Assembly (NCBI RefSeq): GCF_009832905.1
Contig: NZ_CP047135.1
Span: forward strand, 1,218,001-1,282,000
Direction of reading: 5' to 3'
Source of the DNA: Stenotrophomonas sp. 364
Lineage (GTDB): Bacteria; Pseudomonadota; Gammaproteobacteria; Xanthomonadales; Xanthomonadaceae
Length of the DNA stretch: 64,000 nucleotides
Below the pieces are notes generated by a model that was not told the DNA's origin, ran no database searches, and saw only the letters and a list, made by a program, of their open reading frames with translations. Positions 1 through 9,654 of this stretch are shown in pieces. Position 1 is the stretch's first letter. Every line of letters starts with the position of its first letter. Position numbers and translations under genes: made by a program.

Positions 1-118
1 GGAGCGGCTGATGGCGCACGCGGCGGTGGCGGCGGTGATCGACGCGGCCCGGCCGTGGTTCAAGTATTTTCCGGGGCGGGCAGGGTTGGCGCGCCGTTAC
101 TACGATCCCGAGGCTTGA
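1..118 (+). CDS. C-terminal end of an unidentified protein (partial)
   Basis: An open frame runs from base 2 to a TGA at 116-118 and gives the last 38 residues of a protein that begins before the window. It starts ERLMAHAAVAAVID and ends in an aromatic, basic tail (PWFKYFPGR, then RRYYDPEA). The helix-like start and aromatic tail could fit a glutathione S-transferase-type C-terminus, but that is a guess. Codon use (strong G/C in third positions) fits the neighbouring genes, so the frame is probably real. Its function cannot be assigned from this fragment. Confidence 0.5.
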   Translation, partial: ERLMAHAAVAAVIDAARPWFKYFPGRAGLARRYYDPEA

Positions 119-153
119 CCCGCCCTATCCGGGAGGGCCGGAGGCCAGAAACG

Positions 154-176
154 AAAAAACCCGCTTGCGCGGGTTT
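154..176 (-). terminator. Intrinsic terminator of tRNA-Leu
   Basis: On the minus strand an 8-bp perfect stem (AAACCCGC / GCGGGTTT) with a 4-nt loop is followed directly by a run of T residues. It lies 18 bases past the 3' end of the tRNA gene, so it most likely ends that transcript. It could also slow plus-strand transcription from the truncated upstream gene. Confidence 0.85.
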
Positions 177-193
177 GATCATTTACTGAGTCA

Positions 194-280
194 TGGTGCC
201 CAGGAGAGGACTCGAACCTCCACGAAGTTGCCCCCGCTAGCACCTGAAGCTAGTGCGTCTACCAATTCCGCCACCTGGGC
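194..280 (-). tRNA. tRNA-Leu (anticodon CAG)
   Basis: This 87-nt gene includes an encoded 3' CCA. The acceptor stem GCCCAGG pairs with CCTGGGC, the D-arm contains the GGTAGACGC segment, the anticodon loop is TTCAGGT with CAG in the centre, there is a long class II variable arm, and the T-loop is TTCGAGT. The CAG anticodon reads CUG, the dominant leucine codon in such a GC-rich genome. A sigma70-like promoter lies just upstream and a terminator just downstream, so it is an independent unit divergent from rnr. Confidence 0.97.
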
Positions 281-294
281 GACTCAGGAGGCGA

Positions 295-323
295 ATTGTG
301 AAGATGCCGCCGAGGCTTGTCAA
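295..323 (-). promoter_or_regulatory. Sigma70-type promoter of tRNA-Leu
   Basis: Reading the minus strand, a perfect TTGACA (318-323) is followed after 17 bp by CACAAT (295-300), which matches four of six -10 positions. The mature tRNA begins 14 bases further on. The spacing and the consensus -35 are what a strong stable-RNA promoter should show. Confidence 0.75.
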
Positions 324-408
324 CGGTTTTGTTAAATTTCTTCACAAACCTGCATATGCCGCGCCCATGACCGGTTCTGCACACTGTCAGCGGTTACCAT
401 GGAGGCCA

Positions 409-2877
409 ATGAAACCAAAGAAACCGACCCAGGGCGCGAAAGCCCCCAAGTCCCCGGCGCCCAAGCAGGCTGCCGGTCCGTCGGGCAAGCCCCGCGCTGC
501 CGCCAAGAAGGCCGGCAAGCTGCCACCGTGGATGCCCGAATCAATGAACACCCCAGCGCCGCCGCGCGGTGGCAAGCGGTCCGGCCCCAAGCCGGATGCC
601 GGCGCGCCGATCCCGACCCGTCGCCGCCCGCACCCGACTGCTGCCGACATGAACGTGATCGACCCCCATGCCGCGCGTGAGGCCGAGCGCTATGCGCAGC
701 CCATCGCAAGCCGCGAAGCCATCCTGCAGCTGCTGGACCGCTGCGACGGCCCGCAGACCGCCGAGGAAATCGGCATCCATCTCGGCCTGACCGAACCCGA
801 CCGCGCCGACGCGCTGGGCAAGCGTCTGGGCGCGATGGTGCGCGATGGACAGCTGGTGCAGAACCGCCGCGGCGGTTTCGCCCCGGTGCAGGCCACCAAC
901 CTCATCACCGGCGTGGTCATCGCCAACCCGGAAGGCTTCGGCTTCCTGCGTCCGGTGGAGGGCGGGGATGACCTGTTCCTGCCGCCGTATGAAATGCGCA
1001 AGGTCATGCACGGCGACCGCGTGCTGGCCAACGTGACCGGCATCGATCGCCGCGGCCGTCGCGAGGGCAGCATCGCCCGCGTGCTTGAGCGCGGCATGAC
1101 CCGCCTGATCGGCCGCTTCAGCGTCGAGTTCGGCATCAATTACGTGGTGCCCGACGACAAGCGCGTGCAGCGCAACGTGCAGATTCCGCCGGACCAGACC
1201 GGCGACGCCCGCGACGGCCAGCTGGTGGTCTGCGAGCTGACCCAGGCGCCGGATACCCGCCGCCCGCCGATCGGCCGCATCATCGCCGTGCTGGGCGACA
1301 AGCTCACCGCCTCGCTGATCGTGGAAACCGCCATCCACGGCCATGAACTGCCTTTCGAGTTCCCGCAGGACGTGCTCAACCAGGCCGCGTCGGTGCCGCT
1401 GGTTGTCGAACCGGCCATGCTGGGCAACCGCGTGGACCTGCGCAGCACGCCGCTGGTGACCATCGACGGTGAGGACGCCAAGGACTTCGATGACGCGGTG
1501 TTCTGCGAACCGAATGCCGAAGGTTTCCGCCTGGTGGTGGCCATCGCCGACGTGTCCAACTACGTCCGCCCCGGCACGCCGCTGGATGACGAAGCGCAGA
1601 AGCGCGCCACCTCGGTCTATTTCCCGGGTTTTGTGGTGCCGATGCTGCCCGAGACGCTGTCCAACGGCATCTGCTCATTGATGCCCAAGGTCGACCGCAT
1701 GTGTTTCGTCTGCGACATGCAGGTGAACCGCGACGGCGAGGTGATCCATTCGCGCTTCTACGAAGCGGTGATGAATTCGCACGCCCGCCTGACCTACAAC
1801 CAGGTCTGGCAGGCGGTCGGTGAAAACGACCCGGCAGTACGCAAGGAAATCGCTGCGGTGCTGCCGCAGGTCGAGCGCCTGCACCAGCTGTACAAGGTGC
1901 TGGCCAAGGCCCGTACCAAGCGCGGCGCGATCGAGTTCGAATCGTCTGAAGTGCGCTTCGTGCTCGACAACACCGGCGAAGTGACCCAGGCCGGCATGCT
2001 GGTGCGCAACGATGCGCACAAGCTGATCGAAGAATGCATGATTGCCGCCAACGTGCAGGCCGCGCGTTACCTGCTGCACAAGCAGGTGCCGGCGCCGTTC
2101 CGCGACCATGCCAAACCGCCGGAAGCCAAGTACGAGGACCTGCTGGAGTTCCTGAAGGAATTCAAGCTGAGCCTGCCGCCGTGGTCGAAGGTGCAGCCGG
2201 GTGATTACACCAAGCTGCTCAAGAAGGTGCGCGAGCGCCCGGATGCGGCGCTGCTGGAATCGGTGCTGCTGCGCAGCCAGAGCCTGGCCGTGTATTCGCC
2301 GGACAACCAGGGCCACTTCGGCCTGTCGCTGGACGCGTACGCGCACTTCACCTCGCCGATTCGCCGTTACCCGGATCTGCTGGTGCACCGTGCTATCAAG
2401 CATGCACTCAGTGGCGCGCCGGCGGAGAAGTACACCTATTCCCCGCGCGAAATGGCCGCGCTGGCGCTGCAGTGTTCCGAGCGCGAGCGCCGGGCCGATG
2501 AGGCCGAGCGCGAAGTGGACGAACGCTACCGCGCCGCGTGGATGGAAAAGCATGTGGGCGGCCAGTTCGACGGTGTGATCAGCGGCGTGACCAGTTTCGG
2601 CCTGTTCGTCGAACTGGACGAATCCAAGGTCAACGGCCTGGTCCACGTGACCCAGCTGCCGCACGACTATTACCAGTTCGATGCCACCCGCAAGACGCTC
2701 AGCGGCGAACGCCGTGGCAAGGCCTACCGGCTGGGCGACCGCGTGCGCATCCTGGTGCTCAAGGCCAGCATGGAAGAGCGCAAGATCGACTTCCGCCTCG
2801 TCGAAGAGCAGGGCGACGAGGTGGACGAACTGCCGCCGCGTGGCCAGCCAGCCAAGCGCAAGAAGCAGAAGTACTGA
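409..2877 (+). CDS. rnr: Ribonuclease R
   Basis: RNase R is a processive 3'-5' exoribonuclease that degrades structured RNA and takes part in rRNA and tmRNA quality control. The 822-residue product has a lysine/alanine/proline-rich N-terminus, cold-shock-type RNA-binding segments, an RNB catalytic domain with the aspartate cluster D353/D356/D359/D361/D362, an S1 domain from about residue 717, and a basic tail ending KRKKQKY. E. coli RNase R has 813 residues. The frame is open upstream to 253, but that overlaps the tRNA gene, so ATG 409 is chosen. GGAGG lies only 3 bases before it, which is tight, and ATG 367 is a weaker alternative. Confidence 0.95.
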   Translation: MKPKKPTQGAKAPKSPAPKQAAGPSGKPRAAAKKAGKLPPWMPESMNTPAPPRGGKRSGPKPDAGAPIPTRRRPHPTAADMNVIDPHAAREAERYAQPIASREAILQLLDRCDGPQTAEEIGIHLGLTEPDRADALGKRLGAMVRDGQLVQNRRGGFAPVQATNLITGVVIANPEGFGFLRPVEGGDDLFLPPYEMRKVMHGDRVLANVTGIDRRGRREGSIARVLERGMTRLIGRFSVEFGINYVVPDDKRVQRNVQIPPDQTGDARDGQLVVCELTQAPDTRRPPIGRIIAVLGDKLTASLIVETAIHGHELPFEFPQDVLNQAASVPLVVEPAMLGNRVDLRSTPLVTIDGEDAKDFDDAVFCEPNAEGFRLVVAIADVSNYVRPGTPLDDEAQKRATSVYFPGFVVPMLPETLSNGICSLMPKVDRMCFVCDMQVNRDGEVIHSRFYEAVMNSHARLTYNQVWQAVGENDPAVRKEIAAVLPQVERLHQLYKVLAKARTKRGAIEFESSEVRFVLDNTGEVTQAGMLVRNDAHKLIEECMIAANVQAARYLLHKQVPAPFRDHAKPPEAKYEDLLEFLKEFKLSLPPWSKVQPGDYTKLLKKVRERPDAALLESVLLRSQSLAVYSPDNQGHFGLSLDAYAHFTSPIRRYPDLLVHRAIKHALSGAPAEKYTYSPREMAALALQCSERERRADEAEREVDERYRAAWMEKHVGGQFDGVISGVTSFGLFVELDESKVNGLVHVTQLPHDYYQFDATRKTLSGERRGKAYRLGDRVRILVLKASMEERKIDFRLVEEQGDEVDELPPRGQPAKRKKQKY

Positions 2878-2883
2878 AAGACG

Positions 2884-2910
2884 GGCGTACCGGCTATCGG
2901 CCGGTACGCC
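2884..2910 (+). terminator. Hairpin downstream of rnr
   Basis: A 10-bp perfect stem (GGCGTACCGG / CCGGTACGCC) with a 7-nt loop starts 6 bases after the rnr stop codon. No T-run follows, so it may be an mRNA 3'-end stabiliser or a weak terminator rather than a canonical one. A degraded GCCGACC-type palindrome follows at about 2970-2996. Confidence 0.4.
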
Positions 2911-3029
2911 AGGGCCGCCCTGCCGGTGCGGCCACACCAAAACGGTGGGTACCGACCGTTACCCGGTGGGTGCCGACCGTTGGTAGGTACGCCTCAACCG
3001 GACCCCGCACCCCGATTCGGAGCGCGCCA

Positions 3030-3488
3030 ATGCCCGACCTCCCCGAATACAGCGGCGGCTGCCAGTGCGGCGCCATCCGCTTCCACGTCCGCGGCGAACT
3101 CACCGACAGTTCGATCTGCCATTGCCGGATGTGCCAGAAAGCCTTCGGTGCCTATTACGCACCGCTGGTGTCGGTGCGCACCGTCGAGTTCACCTGGACC
3201 CGGGGCGAGCCGCGCCGATTTGCCTCTTCCAACCTGGTCCAGCGGGGTTTCTGCCCCGACTGCGGCACGCCGCTGACCTACGAAGCGCCGAACGGGATGG
3301 CCGTTGCCGCCGGGGCCTTTGACGAACCTGCGCGCCTGCCGCCGACCGTGCAGTACGGCACCGAAGCCAAGCTGCCGTTCGTGGATACGTTGGGGTCGCT
3401 GCGCGTTATCCGCGACGAGGATGACCCCGAGATGGCGCTGCTGCAGGGCCTGGTCAGCCACCAGCACCCCGACCACGACACCCCCTGA
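3030..3488 (+). CDS. GFA/CENP-V family zinc protein
   Basis: This 152-residue protein belongs to the glutathione-dependent formaldehyde-activating (GFA) fold family. Members bind structural zinc and a catalytic or thiol-associated zinc. Seven cysteines form the expected pattern: C11/C13 (CQCG), C30/C32/C35 (CHCRMC) and C75/C78 (CPDC). ATG 3030 starts exactly at the domain. The same frame extends upstream through the end of rnr, but only as a shadow. Most members of this family have no proven substrate, so formaldehyde activation should not be assumed. No operon partner is obvious, as rlmB follows after 105 bp. Confidence 0.9.
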   Translation: MPDLPEYSGGCQCGAIRFHVRGELTDSSICHCRMCQKAFGAYYAPLVSVRTVEFTWTRGEPRRFASSNLVQRGFCPDCGTPLTYEAPNGMAVAAGAFDEPARLPPTVQYGTEAKLPFVDTLGSLRVIRDEDDPEMALLQGLVSHQHPDHDTP

Positions 3489-3593
3489 CGCCGCCGCGCC
3501 GCAGGGTCGGGCCCCCGTCGTGAACGCCCGGCGGGGCAGGCGGGGCCTTGATGCTCTACCATTACCACCCCCTGTACCGGTCGTGCCCCCGCA

Positions 3594-4340
3594 ATGAGCA
3601 AGCAAAGCCAGTGGATCGTCGGCGTCAACGCTGTCGCCTCTTCGATCGAGAACGATGCCGAGAACGTCCGCGAGGTGCTGATCGAAGCCAGCGCGAAGAA
3701 TCCGCGGCTGGTGGAAATCGAAGAGAACGCGCGCCGCAAGGGCATCGACGTGCGCAAGGTCAACACCCAGGCGCTCGATGGCGTGGGCGGCTCGGTACGC
3801 CACCAGGGCGTGGCCGCGCGCTACCAGGCGGCACGCACCTACGGTGAGAACGAACTGGAAGGCCTGGTCGAGGCCGCCGAGGGCAAGGCCCTGCTGCTGA
3901 TCCTCGACGAGGTGCAGGACCCGCACAACCTCGGCGCCTGCCTGCGCAGCGCGGCGGCCGCCGGTGCCACCGCAGTGATCATTCCCAAGGACAAGTCGGC
4001 CACGGTCAACGCCACCGTGCGCAAGACCTCGGCCGGTGCGGCCGACCGCATCCCGGTGGTGGCGGTGACCAACCTGTCGCGCTGCCTGAAGGACCTGCAG
4101 AAGCTGGGGGTGTGGATCTACGGCCTGGCCGGTGAAGCCACCGCGTCGCTGTACTCGATCGACCTGAAGGGCAACGTGGCGCTGGTGCTGGGCGGCGAAG
4201 CCGACGGCCTGCGCCGCCTGACCCGTGAAAACTGCGATGGCCTGGTCAAGATTCCGATGCCGGGCGATATCGAGAGCCTGAACGTCTCCGTCGCCACCGG
4301 CGTGAGCCTGTTCGAGGCCGTCCGCCAGCGCGGCCTGTAA
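3594..4340 (+). CDS. rlmB: 23S rRNA (guanosine-2'-O)-methyltransferase RlmB
   Basis: This 248-residue SPOUT/TrmH-family methyltransferase is predicted to methylate the 2'-O of G2251 in 23S rRNA. The N-terminal substrate-binding domain (to about residue 85) starts WIVGVNAV. The catalytic domain has the knot motifs DPHNLGACLRSA, LGGEADGLRRL and IPMPGDIESLNVSVA, in the usual order. RlmB normally lies next to rnr, as it does here, with only the GFA gene between them. Length matches the family (about 243-250). The start ATG is 105 bases after the preceding stop. Confidence 0.95.
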   Translation: MSKQSQWIVGVNAVASSIENDAENVREVLIEASAKNPRLVEIEENARRKGIDVRKVNTQALDGVGGSVRHQGVAARYQAARTYGENELEGLVEAAEGKALLLILDEVQDPHNLGACLRSAAAAGATAVIIPKDKSATVNATVRKTSAGAADRIPVVAVTNLSRCLKDLQKLGVWIYGLAGEATASLYSIDLKGNVALVLGGEADGLRRLTRENCDGLVKIPMPGDIESLNVSVATGVSLFEAVRQRGL

Positions 4341-4353
4341 CCCGCCCGCGCGC

Positions 4354-4806
4354 GGCGCCGAACGGCAGCCGACCAACGGTCGGCTCTACCCGGCGGGGGT
4401 TGCCGCGTGGTGCTGCATCGTCGCGATCCCGGAATGGGTAGAGCCGACCGTTGGTCGGCTAGCTTGCCAAGCGTGGTGCCGGAGGGCAGCCGACCAACGG
4501 TCGGCTCTACGCGGTGGGGTCACCGCGTGCTGCTGTGTCGTCGCAATCCCAGAATGGGTAGAGCCGACCGTTGGTCGGCTAGCGCGCGGCGCGCGGTGCC
4601 TGAGGGCAGCCGATCAACGGTCGGCTCTACGCGGTGGGGTCACCGCGTGCTGCTGTGTCATCGCGATCCCGGAATGGGTAGAGCCGACCGTTGGTCGGCT
4701 AGCGTGCGACGCGCGCTGCTTGAGGGCAGCCGACCAACGGTCGGCTCTACACGGTGGGGTACCCGCGTGCTGCTGCGTCGTCGCGATCCCTGAATGGGTG
4801 GACCCG
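4354..4806. repeat. Tandem 120-bp array of GTAG (SMAG-type) REP palindromes
   Basis: About 3.6 copies of a unit repeat head to tail, with period exactly 120 bp from 4501 on and 121 bp for the first copy. Each unit carries two palindromes in opposite orientation: GTAGAGCCGACCGTTGGTCG and its complement ending GGTCGGCTCTAC. They are separated by a conserved spacer that includes GGGTCACCGCGTGCTGCTG and GATCCCGGAATGG. The GTAG head is the signature of the SMAG family of S. maltophilia. The array fills the gap between rlmB and the convergent efflux operon. An open frame through it (4407-4793) is only repeat sequence. Confidence 0.9.
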
Positions 4807-4814
4807 ACCAGGGA

Positions 4815-6248
4815 TCAGCCTGCGCTGCCGCCCAATGCCTTGAACAACGTTACATCGTTGATCAACTGTCGCTGCCTCACCGAGGCCAGCGACAGCTCCG
4901 CATCGCGTCGGGTCTGCTGCGCTTCCAGCCAGGTGCGCAGGTCGGTGGCGCCTACCCGGTAGCGCACTTCGTACATCTTCTCGATCGCAACCGCTTCGTC
5001 GTAGGACGCCTGCGAGGCGGCCACCTGCGTGGCGAACTGCGTGCGCGCCGACAGGGCGTTGTCCACTTCCGACAGCGCGGTGTACAGCGTGCGGCGGAAG
5101 CCGTTGGCGGCGATCTGATAATCGGTACCGGCCAGCCGGGTGTTCAACTGGGCCTGGCGCACATTGAGGAACGGCAACGACAGCCCGGCACCGAGCGTGG
5201 CCACCGGGTTCTTCAGCACGTCCGACAGTGAGGTTGCGCCGGTGCCGACGCTGCCGGTGAGGCTGAGCGCCGGGTAGTACTGGGTGGCGGTCACCTTGAT
5301 GGTTTTCAGGCTGTTGCGCAGGCGCAGTTCGGCCGCGCGCAGGTCCGGGCGTCGGCCGAGCAGATCAGCCGGCAGGCCTTCGGCCACCACCGGGCTACCC
5401 ACGCGCGCCAACTGCTGCGGCTCGTCGGACAGTGCCAGCGGCTGGCCGTCCAGCAGCACGGTCAGCGCATTGCGCGCGGCGACACGCTGCTGCTCCAGCG
5501 CACTCTGCGCGGCGCGTTGGGCCTCCAGGCTCTGGGCTGCCTGGCGTACTTCCAGGCGCGACACCGCCCCGGCGTCGAAGCGGGCCTGGACCAGCTCGCG
5601 GGTGCGCTGCAGACGGTCCAGGTTGGCCTGGCCGGCGGCAATGGACTGGTTGAGGAACGCCAGCGTCCAGTACTGCGTGGCCACGTCGCTGATCACCAGC
5701 AGGGCGGTGTTCTGCAGATCTTCCTGGCTGGCCTGGGCTTCCCACTGGGCGATGTCACGCTGGGTGCGCAGACGGCCCCACAGGTCGATCTCCCATTGCA
5801 GGGATACGCCGGCCGAGCTGCCGCGGTTCCAGTCCGCGCTCTGGTCGATCGGGCGGTTGCCGCTGCTGCTGACGCTGCCCGAGGGCTGCGGCCACAGCGC
5901 GTTGTCGGCCAGCCCGGCCTGCAGGCGCGCGCGCTGCACGGCCAGCCCGGCCGAGACCAGATCCGTGTTGGCGGCCAGGGCGCGGTCGATCACACGGTCC
6001 AGGCCGGGGTCACCAAACTGGGTCCACCAGGCATCGCTGCGCACATCCGAGGTCACTGCATGCGGCTGCTCGGTGACGGGTTCAGTGGGGGTGTTCAAAC
6101 GGGCATCGCCCCGGCCGTAGCTGGCCGGCACCGCCGGTGCATCGACCTGGTAGTGGCCGGTGCTGACACACGCCGACAGCGACACGGTGGCGGCGCAGGC
6201 CAGGGCCAGCGGACGCAGGTGGGCAAACAGGAAAGTTGGGGTCTTCAT
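4815..6248 (-). CDS. macC: NodT-type outer-membrane efflux lipoprotein (MacC)
   Basis: This is the TolC-like outer-membrane channel of a tripartite efflux pump, 477 residues long. The lipobox LSAC places the acylated cysteine at C27. Two outer-membrane-efflux repeats follow, with typical segments such as [14 protein letters not shown] and [15 protein letters not shown]. The ATG overlaps the macB stop by 4 bp, so it is the last gene of macA-macB-macC. A dedicated outer-membrane component is characteristic of Stenotrophomonas MacABC, whereas E. coli MacAB borrows TolC. The substrate (macrolide, peptide, envelope-stress product) cannot be read from the sequence. Confidence 0.92.
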   Translation of the reverse strand: MKTPTFLFAHLRPLALACAATVSLSACVSTGHYQVDAPAVPASYGRGDARLNTPTEPVTEQPHAVTSDVRSDAWWTQFGDPGLDRVIDRALAANTDLVSAGLAVQRARLQAGLADNALWPQPSGSVSSSGNRPIDQSADWNRGSSAGVSLQWEIDLWGRLRTQRDIAQWEAQASQEDLQNTALLVISDVATQYWTLAFLNQSIAAGQANLDRLQRTRELVQARFDAGAVSRLEVRQAAQSLEAQRAAQSALEQQRVAARNALTVLLDGQPLALSDEPQQLARVGSPVVAEGLPADLLGRRPDLRAAELRLRNSLKTIKVTATQYYPALSLTGSVGTGATSLSDVLKNPVATLGAGLSLPFLNVRQAQLNTRLAGTDYQIAANGFRRTLYTALSEVDNALSARTQFATQVAASQASYDEAVAIEKMYEVRYRVGATDLRTWLEAQQTRRDAELSLASVRQRQLINDVTLFKALGGSAG

Positions 6249-8215
6249 TCGCGCGCCAGCGCCTCCACGGGATCAAGTTGGGCGGCATTGCGCGCCGGCA
6301 GGAAGCCGAACGCCACGCCGATCAGGCTGGAGCAGGCGAACGCGGCCACGATGGATGCGGTCGAGAACAGCATCTGGAAGTCCGGGGCGAACTTGCCGAA
6401 CAACCAGCCGACCACCAGCGACAGGCCGACGCCGAGCAGGCCGCCGAGCAGGCAGACCAGCACCGCCTCGATCAGGAACTGCTGACGGATGTCGCTCTGC
6501 CGCGCGCCGACGGCCATGCGCACGCCGATCTCGCGGGTGCGCTCGGTCACCGATACCAGCATGATGTTCATCACCCCGATGCCACCCACCAGCAGCGCGA
6601 TCGCGGCGATGGCGCTGATCAGCAGCGTCATCGTGCGGGTGGTCTGCTCGATGGTCTGGCGGATCTCGGCGCTGTTGCTGAGGAAGAAGTCCTCGGTGCC
6701 ATGCCGCATGATCAGCAGCTTGGAAATCGCCGACTGCGCGGCATCCATCGGAGTGGCGTCATCCACGCGCACGGTGATGCTGGACACATGGCTCTGGCCC
6801 AGCATGCGCGACATCACCGTGGTGTAGGGCACCCACACGCTCAGGCTGGTGCTGCCACCGAAGCCGAAACTCTGCCGCTGCGCCACGCCGACCACGCGTA
6901 CCGGCACGTTGCCCAGCAGGATCACCTGGCCCACCGGGTCTTCGCCATTGGGGAAGAACTGGGTGCGGGTGTTCTCATCGATGATCGCCACCTGGGCCAG
7001 GCTGCGCACCGCATCGGTGTCGAAGAAGCTGCCGGCGATCAGGGTGACGCCCTTGACCCGGAAGAACTGCTCGCCCACGCCGTTGACCTGCGCGGTGGCC
7101 GACTGGTTGCGGTAGCGCGCGGTCACCGAAGAGGACACGCTGGGGGTGGCACTGTCGATGTAGCTCTGCCGGCCCAGCGCATCGGCGTCACTGGCCTTGA
7201 GCGTCTGCACCCGCGCCGAGCGCATGTCGCCGAAACCGCGCCCGGGATAGACATCGATCGTGTTGGTGCCCAGCGCGCTGATGTTCTGCAGGATCTGCTG
7301 CTGCGAGCCATTGCCCATCGCCACCACCGAGACCACCGAGGCGATGCCGATGATGATGCCGAGCATGGTCAGGAAGGTGCGCAGGCGGTGCGCGTTCATC
7401 GCCAGCAGCGCCATGCGGAACGCTTCGGTGAAGCGGTCGCGGGCGGCGCGCCAGCTGTGGCCCTTGCCGGCGGCCACGGTGGGCTGGCGCTGCGCGCGGT
7501 AGCTCGGTGCCTTGTCGTTGATACGGTCGGCGATGATCTCGCCGTCGCGGATCTCGATGATGCGCTGGGCATGTTCGGCCACGCTCATGTCGTGGGTGAC
7601 GATGATGATGGTGTGGCCTTCGGCATGCAGCTCGCCGAGGATGCCCATCACTTCTTCGCCGGATTTCGTGTCCAGTGCACCGGTCGGCTCATCGGCCAGG
7701 ATCACCTCGCCGCCGTTCATCAGCGCACGCGCGATCGACACGCGCTGCTGCTGGCCGCCGGAGAGCTGGCCGGGCTTGTGGTTCATGCGGTCGCCCAATC
7801 CGAGCCGCTGCAGCAGCTGTTCGGCGCGCGCGGTGCGCACCGGGCCGGGGCTGCCGGCATACACCGCCGGCACGGCCACGTTGCCGCGCGCGTCCAGGTC
7901 GCCCAGCAGGTGGTACCGCTGGAAGATGAAACCGAAATGCTCGCGGCGCAGCTCGGCCAGTTCGTCGGGCAGCATGCTGCCGGTTTCGCGGCCGGCCACC
8001 TGGTAGCTGCCGCGGGTCGGGCGGTCCAGGCAGCCGAGGATGTTCATCAGCGTGGATTTGCCCGACCCGGACTGGCCGACAATGGCGACGATCTCGCCGG
8101 CGGCGATGTCCAGGTTGACGTCGCGCAGCACCGCGATGGTTTCATCGCCCGCCGGAAACTCGCGGCGCAGGTCACGCAGGCGCAGCAGCGGCGTGCCGGT
8201 GGATGCCGGGGTCAT
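6245..8215 (-). CDS. macB: MacB ABC transporter (ATPase-permease)
   Basis: The 656-residue product is a type VII ABC mechanotransmission transporter that powers export from the periplasm through MacA and the outer-membrane channel. Residues 1-230 form the nucleotide-binding domain (Walker A GQSGSGKS 47-54, signature LSGGQQQR, Walker B VILADEP). A first membrane helix near residue 280, a periplasmic MacB domain, and a last three-helix FtsX-like bundle follow (near [20 protein letters not shown] and after). Length matches E. coli MacB (648). The ATG overlaps the macA stop by 4 bp, showing translational coupling. Confidence 0.95.
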   Translation of the reverse strand: MTPASTGTPLLRLRDLRREFPAGDETIAVLRDVNLDIAAGEIVAIVGQSGSGKSTLMNILGCLDRPTRGSYQVAGRETGSMLPDELAELRREHFGFIFQRYHLLGDLDARGNVAVPAVYAGSPGPVRTARAEQLLQRLGLGDRMNHKPGQLSGGQQQRVSIARALMNGGEVILADEPTGALDTKSGEEVMGILGELHAEGHTIIIVTHDMSVAEHAQRIIEIRDGEIIADRINDKAPSYRAQRQPTVAAGKGHSWRAARDRFTEAFRMALLAMNAHRLRTFLTMLGIIIGIASVVSVVAMGNGSQQQILQNISALGTNTIDVYPGRGFGDMRSARVQTLKASDADALGRQSYIDSATPSVSSSVTARYRNQSATAQVNGVGEQFFRVKGVTLIAGSFFDTDAVRSLAQVAIIDENTRTQFFPNGEDPVGQVILLGNVPVRVVGVAQRQSFGFGGSTSLSVWVPYTTVMSRMLGQSHVSSITVRVDDATPMDAAQSAISKLLIMRHGTEDFFLSNSAEIRQTIEQTTRTMTLLISAIAAIALLVGGIGVMNIMLVSVTERTREIGVRMAVGARQSDIRQQFLIEAVLVCLLGGLLGVGLSLVVGWLFGKFAPDFQMLFSTASIVAAFACSSLIGVAFGFLPARNAAQLDPVEALARE

Positions 8216-9453
8216 CGACGCGGTCCGCCCATGCCCGGGCCACCGATCCGCATCTGCGCACCGCCGCGGCCACCACTGCCGCTGCCGCCGGCGGCAGCGC
8301 CACCTTCACCCACCACCACCTTCTCGCCTTCCTTCAACCCGGACAGCACTTCGGCCGTGGCGCCGTTGTTGATGCCGATCTTGACCTTGCGCGGCGTGGG
8401 CATGCCGTCGGCATCGGCCACGCGCACCATGTACTGGCCATCGCGGGTCTTCGGGCCCAGCGCCACGGCCGGAATGGTCAGCACGCCCTTGGCCTGCTTG
8501 AGCATCACCGACACCTGCGCGGTCATGTCGATGCGCAGCGTGCCGTCGGGGTTTTCCACGTCGAACAGCGCGTTGTAGTACACCGCGCTGCTGGCGCTGG
8601 AACTGGACGAACTGGAACTGGATGCGCTGTCGTTGGCGATCGACGACGGTGCCGGGTTCACCTGGCGCAGGGTGGCGTGGTACTTGCGATCCGGCTCGCC
8701 CAGCGTGGTGAAGTACACCGGCATGCCGGCCTTGATCTTCACCACGTCCGCCTCGGACACCTCGGCGTTGACCGTCACCAGGTCCAGCCGCGCCAGCATC
8801 ACGATGGTCGGTGCGGTCTGGTTGGCGTTGACGGTGCGGCCTTCTTCGGCCACCACCGCCACCACGGTGCCGTCCATCGGCGCGGTGATGCGGGTATAGG
8901 CCAGGTTGGCGCGGGCGGTGCCCAGTTCGGTTTCGCGGCCCTTGATCTGTGCGTCGTAGGACTGGATCTGGGCACGCGCGGTTTTCAGCTTCGCATCGGC
9001 GGCGTCGTATTCGGCGCGCGAGGTGGCCTCGGCGGCGAGCATCTGCTGCTGGCGGGCGAATTCCAGCTCGGCTTCGCGCAGGCTGGCCTGCTGCACCGAG
9101 CGCTGGGCCTTGACCTGGTCCAGCGTGGCCTGCGCGTTGAGCACCTGGTTCTGCTGGGTAGTGGCGTCGATCTCGGCGATCAGGTCGCCCTGCTTGACGC
9201 CATCGCCCAGCTGGACCTTCAGCGACTTGATCTGGCCCGAGGCCTGCGCACCCACGCTGACCAGCTTGTAGGCGTCGATCACCCCGGTGGCTTCCACGGT
9301 CTGTTCGATGTCCCCGCGGCTGACCGGCGTGGTGGCCAGGGCCGGTGCGGCCGGCTTGCGCAGGGTCCATGCGACAATGGCACCCAGCACGGCAATCACG
9401 ATGATCAACAGCAGCACGCGGCCGCGACGGGTGGTGGGCAGGCGGGGCTTCAC
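8212..9453 (-). CDS. macA: MacA periplasmic adaptor protein
   Basis: This 413-residue membrane-fusion protein has one N-terminal membrane anchor ([18 protein letters not shown]) followed by a biotinyl-lipoyl half-domain ([12 protein letters not shown]), an alpha-helical hairpin of about residues 95-190, a second lipoyl half ([18 protein letters not shown]) and beta-barrel domains. A serine homopolymer (about residues 280-291) and a glycine-rich C-terminal tail are unusual low-complexity additions. It is the first gene of macABC. Translation starts at GTG. A 201-bp divergent control region separates it from the response regulator. Confidence 0.93.
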   Translation of the reverse strand: MKPRLPTTRRGRVLLLIIVIAVLGAIVAWTLRKPAAPALATTPVSRGDIEQTVEATGVIDAYKLVSVGAQASGQIKSLKVQLGDGVKQGDLIAEIDATTQQNQVLNAQATLDQVKAQRSVQQASLREAELEFARQQQMLAAEATSRAEYDAADAKLKTARAQIQSYDAQIKGRETELGTARANLAYTRITAPMDGTVVAVVAEEGRTVNANQTAPTIVMLARLDLVTVNAEVSEADVVKIKAGMPVYFTTLGEPDRKYHATLRQVNPAPSSIANDSASSSSSSSSSASSAVYYNALFDVENPDGTLRIDMTAQVSVMLKQAKGVLTIPAVALGPKTRDGQYMVRVADADGMPTPRKVKIGINNGATAEVLSGLKEGEKVVVGEGGAAAGGSGSGGRGGAQMRIGGPGMGGPRR

Positions 9454-9654
9454 GATGATCGTCTACTCGGCAGGCCGGCGTGCGGCGTTGTCAGCATTGT
9501 GAAGAGCGCTACGCGAAGGCTCAACACTCGCCATGTGTCGCCGCGTAACCAGACCGGGGCCGGTGTGTGTCGTTGTGTGTCTGGTGCTGCATTTGAAACA
9601 TGCGTACGTAAACCACTGGATGCGGTTCAGCTCCCGACAGGGGATCATGGCCGC

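Noticed and set aside
253-408. N-terminal extension of rnr upstream of ATG 409
   Set aside because: It overlaps the 5' end of the tRNA-Leu gene and lacks RNase R features.
4407-4793. Open frame of 128 codons through the 120-bp repeat array
   Set aside because: It is open because the repeat unit length is a multiple of three; the product is just a repeated arginine-rich pattern with no start signal or domain.
6236-8578. 780-codon frame antisense to macB and macC
   Set aside because: GC-rich genomes produce long antisense frames; the composition (alanine, histidine, arginine) is typical of a shadow and macB is certain on the other strand.
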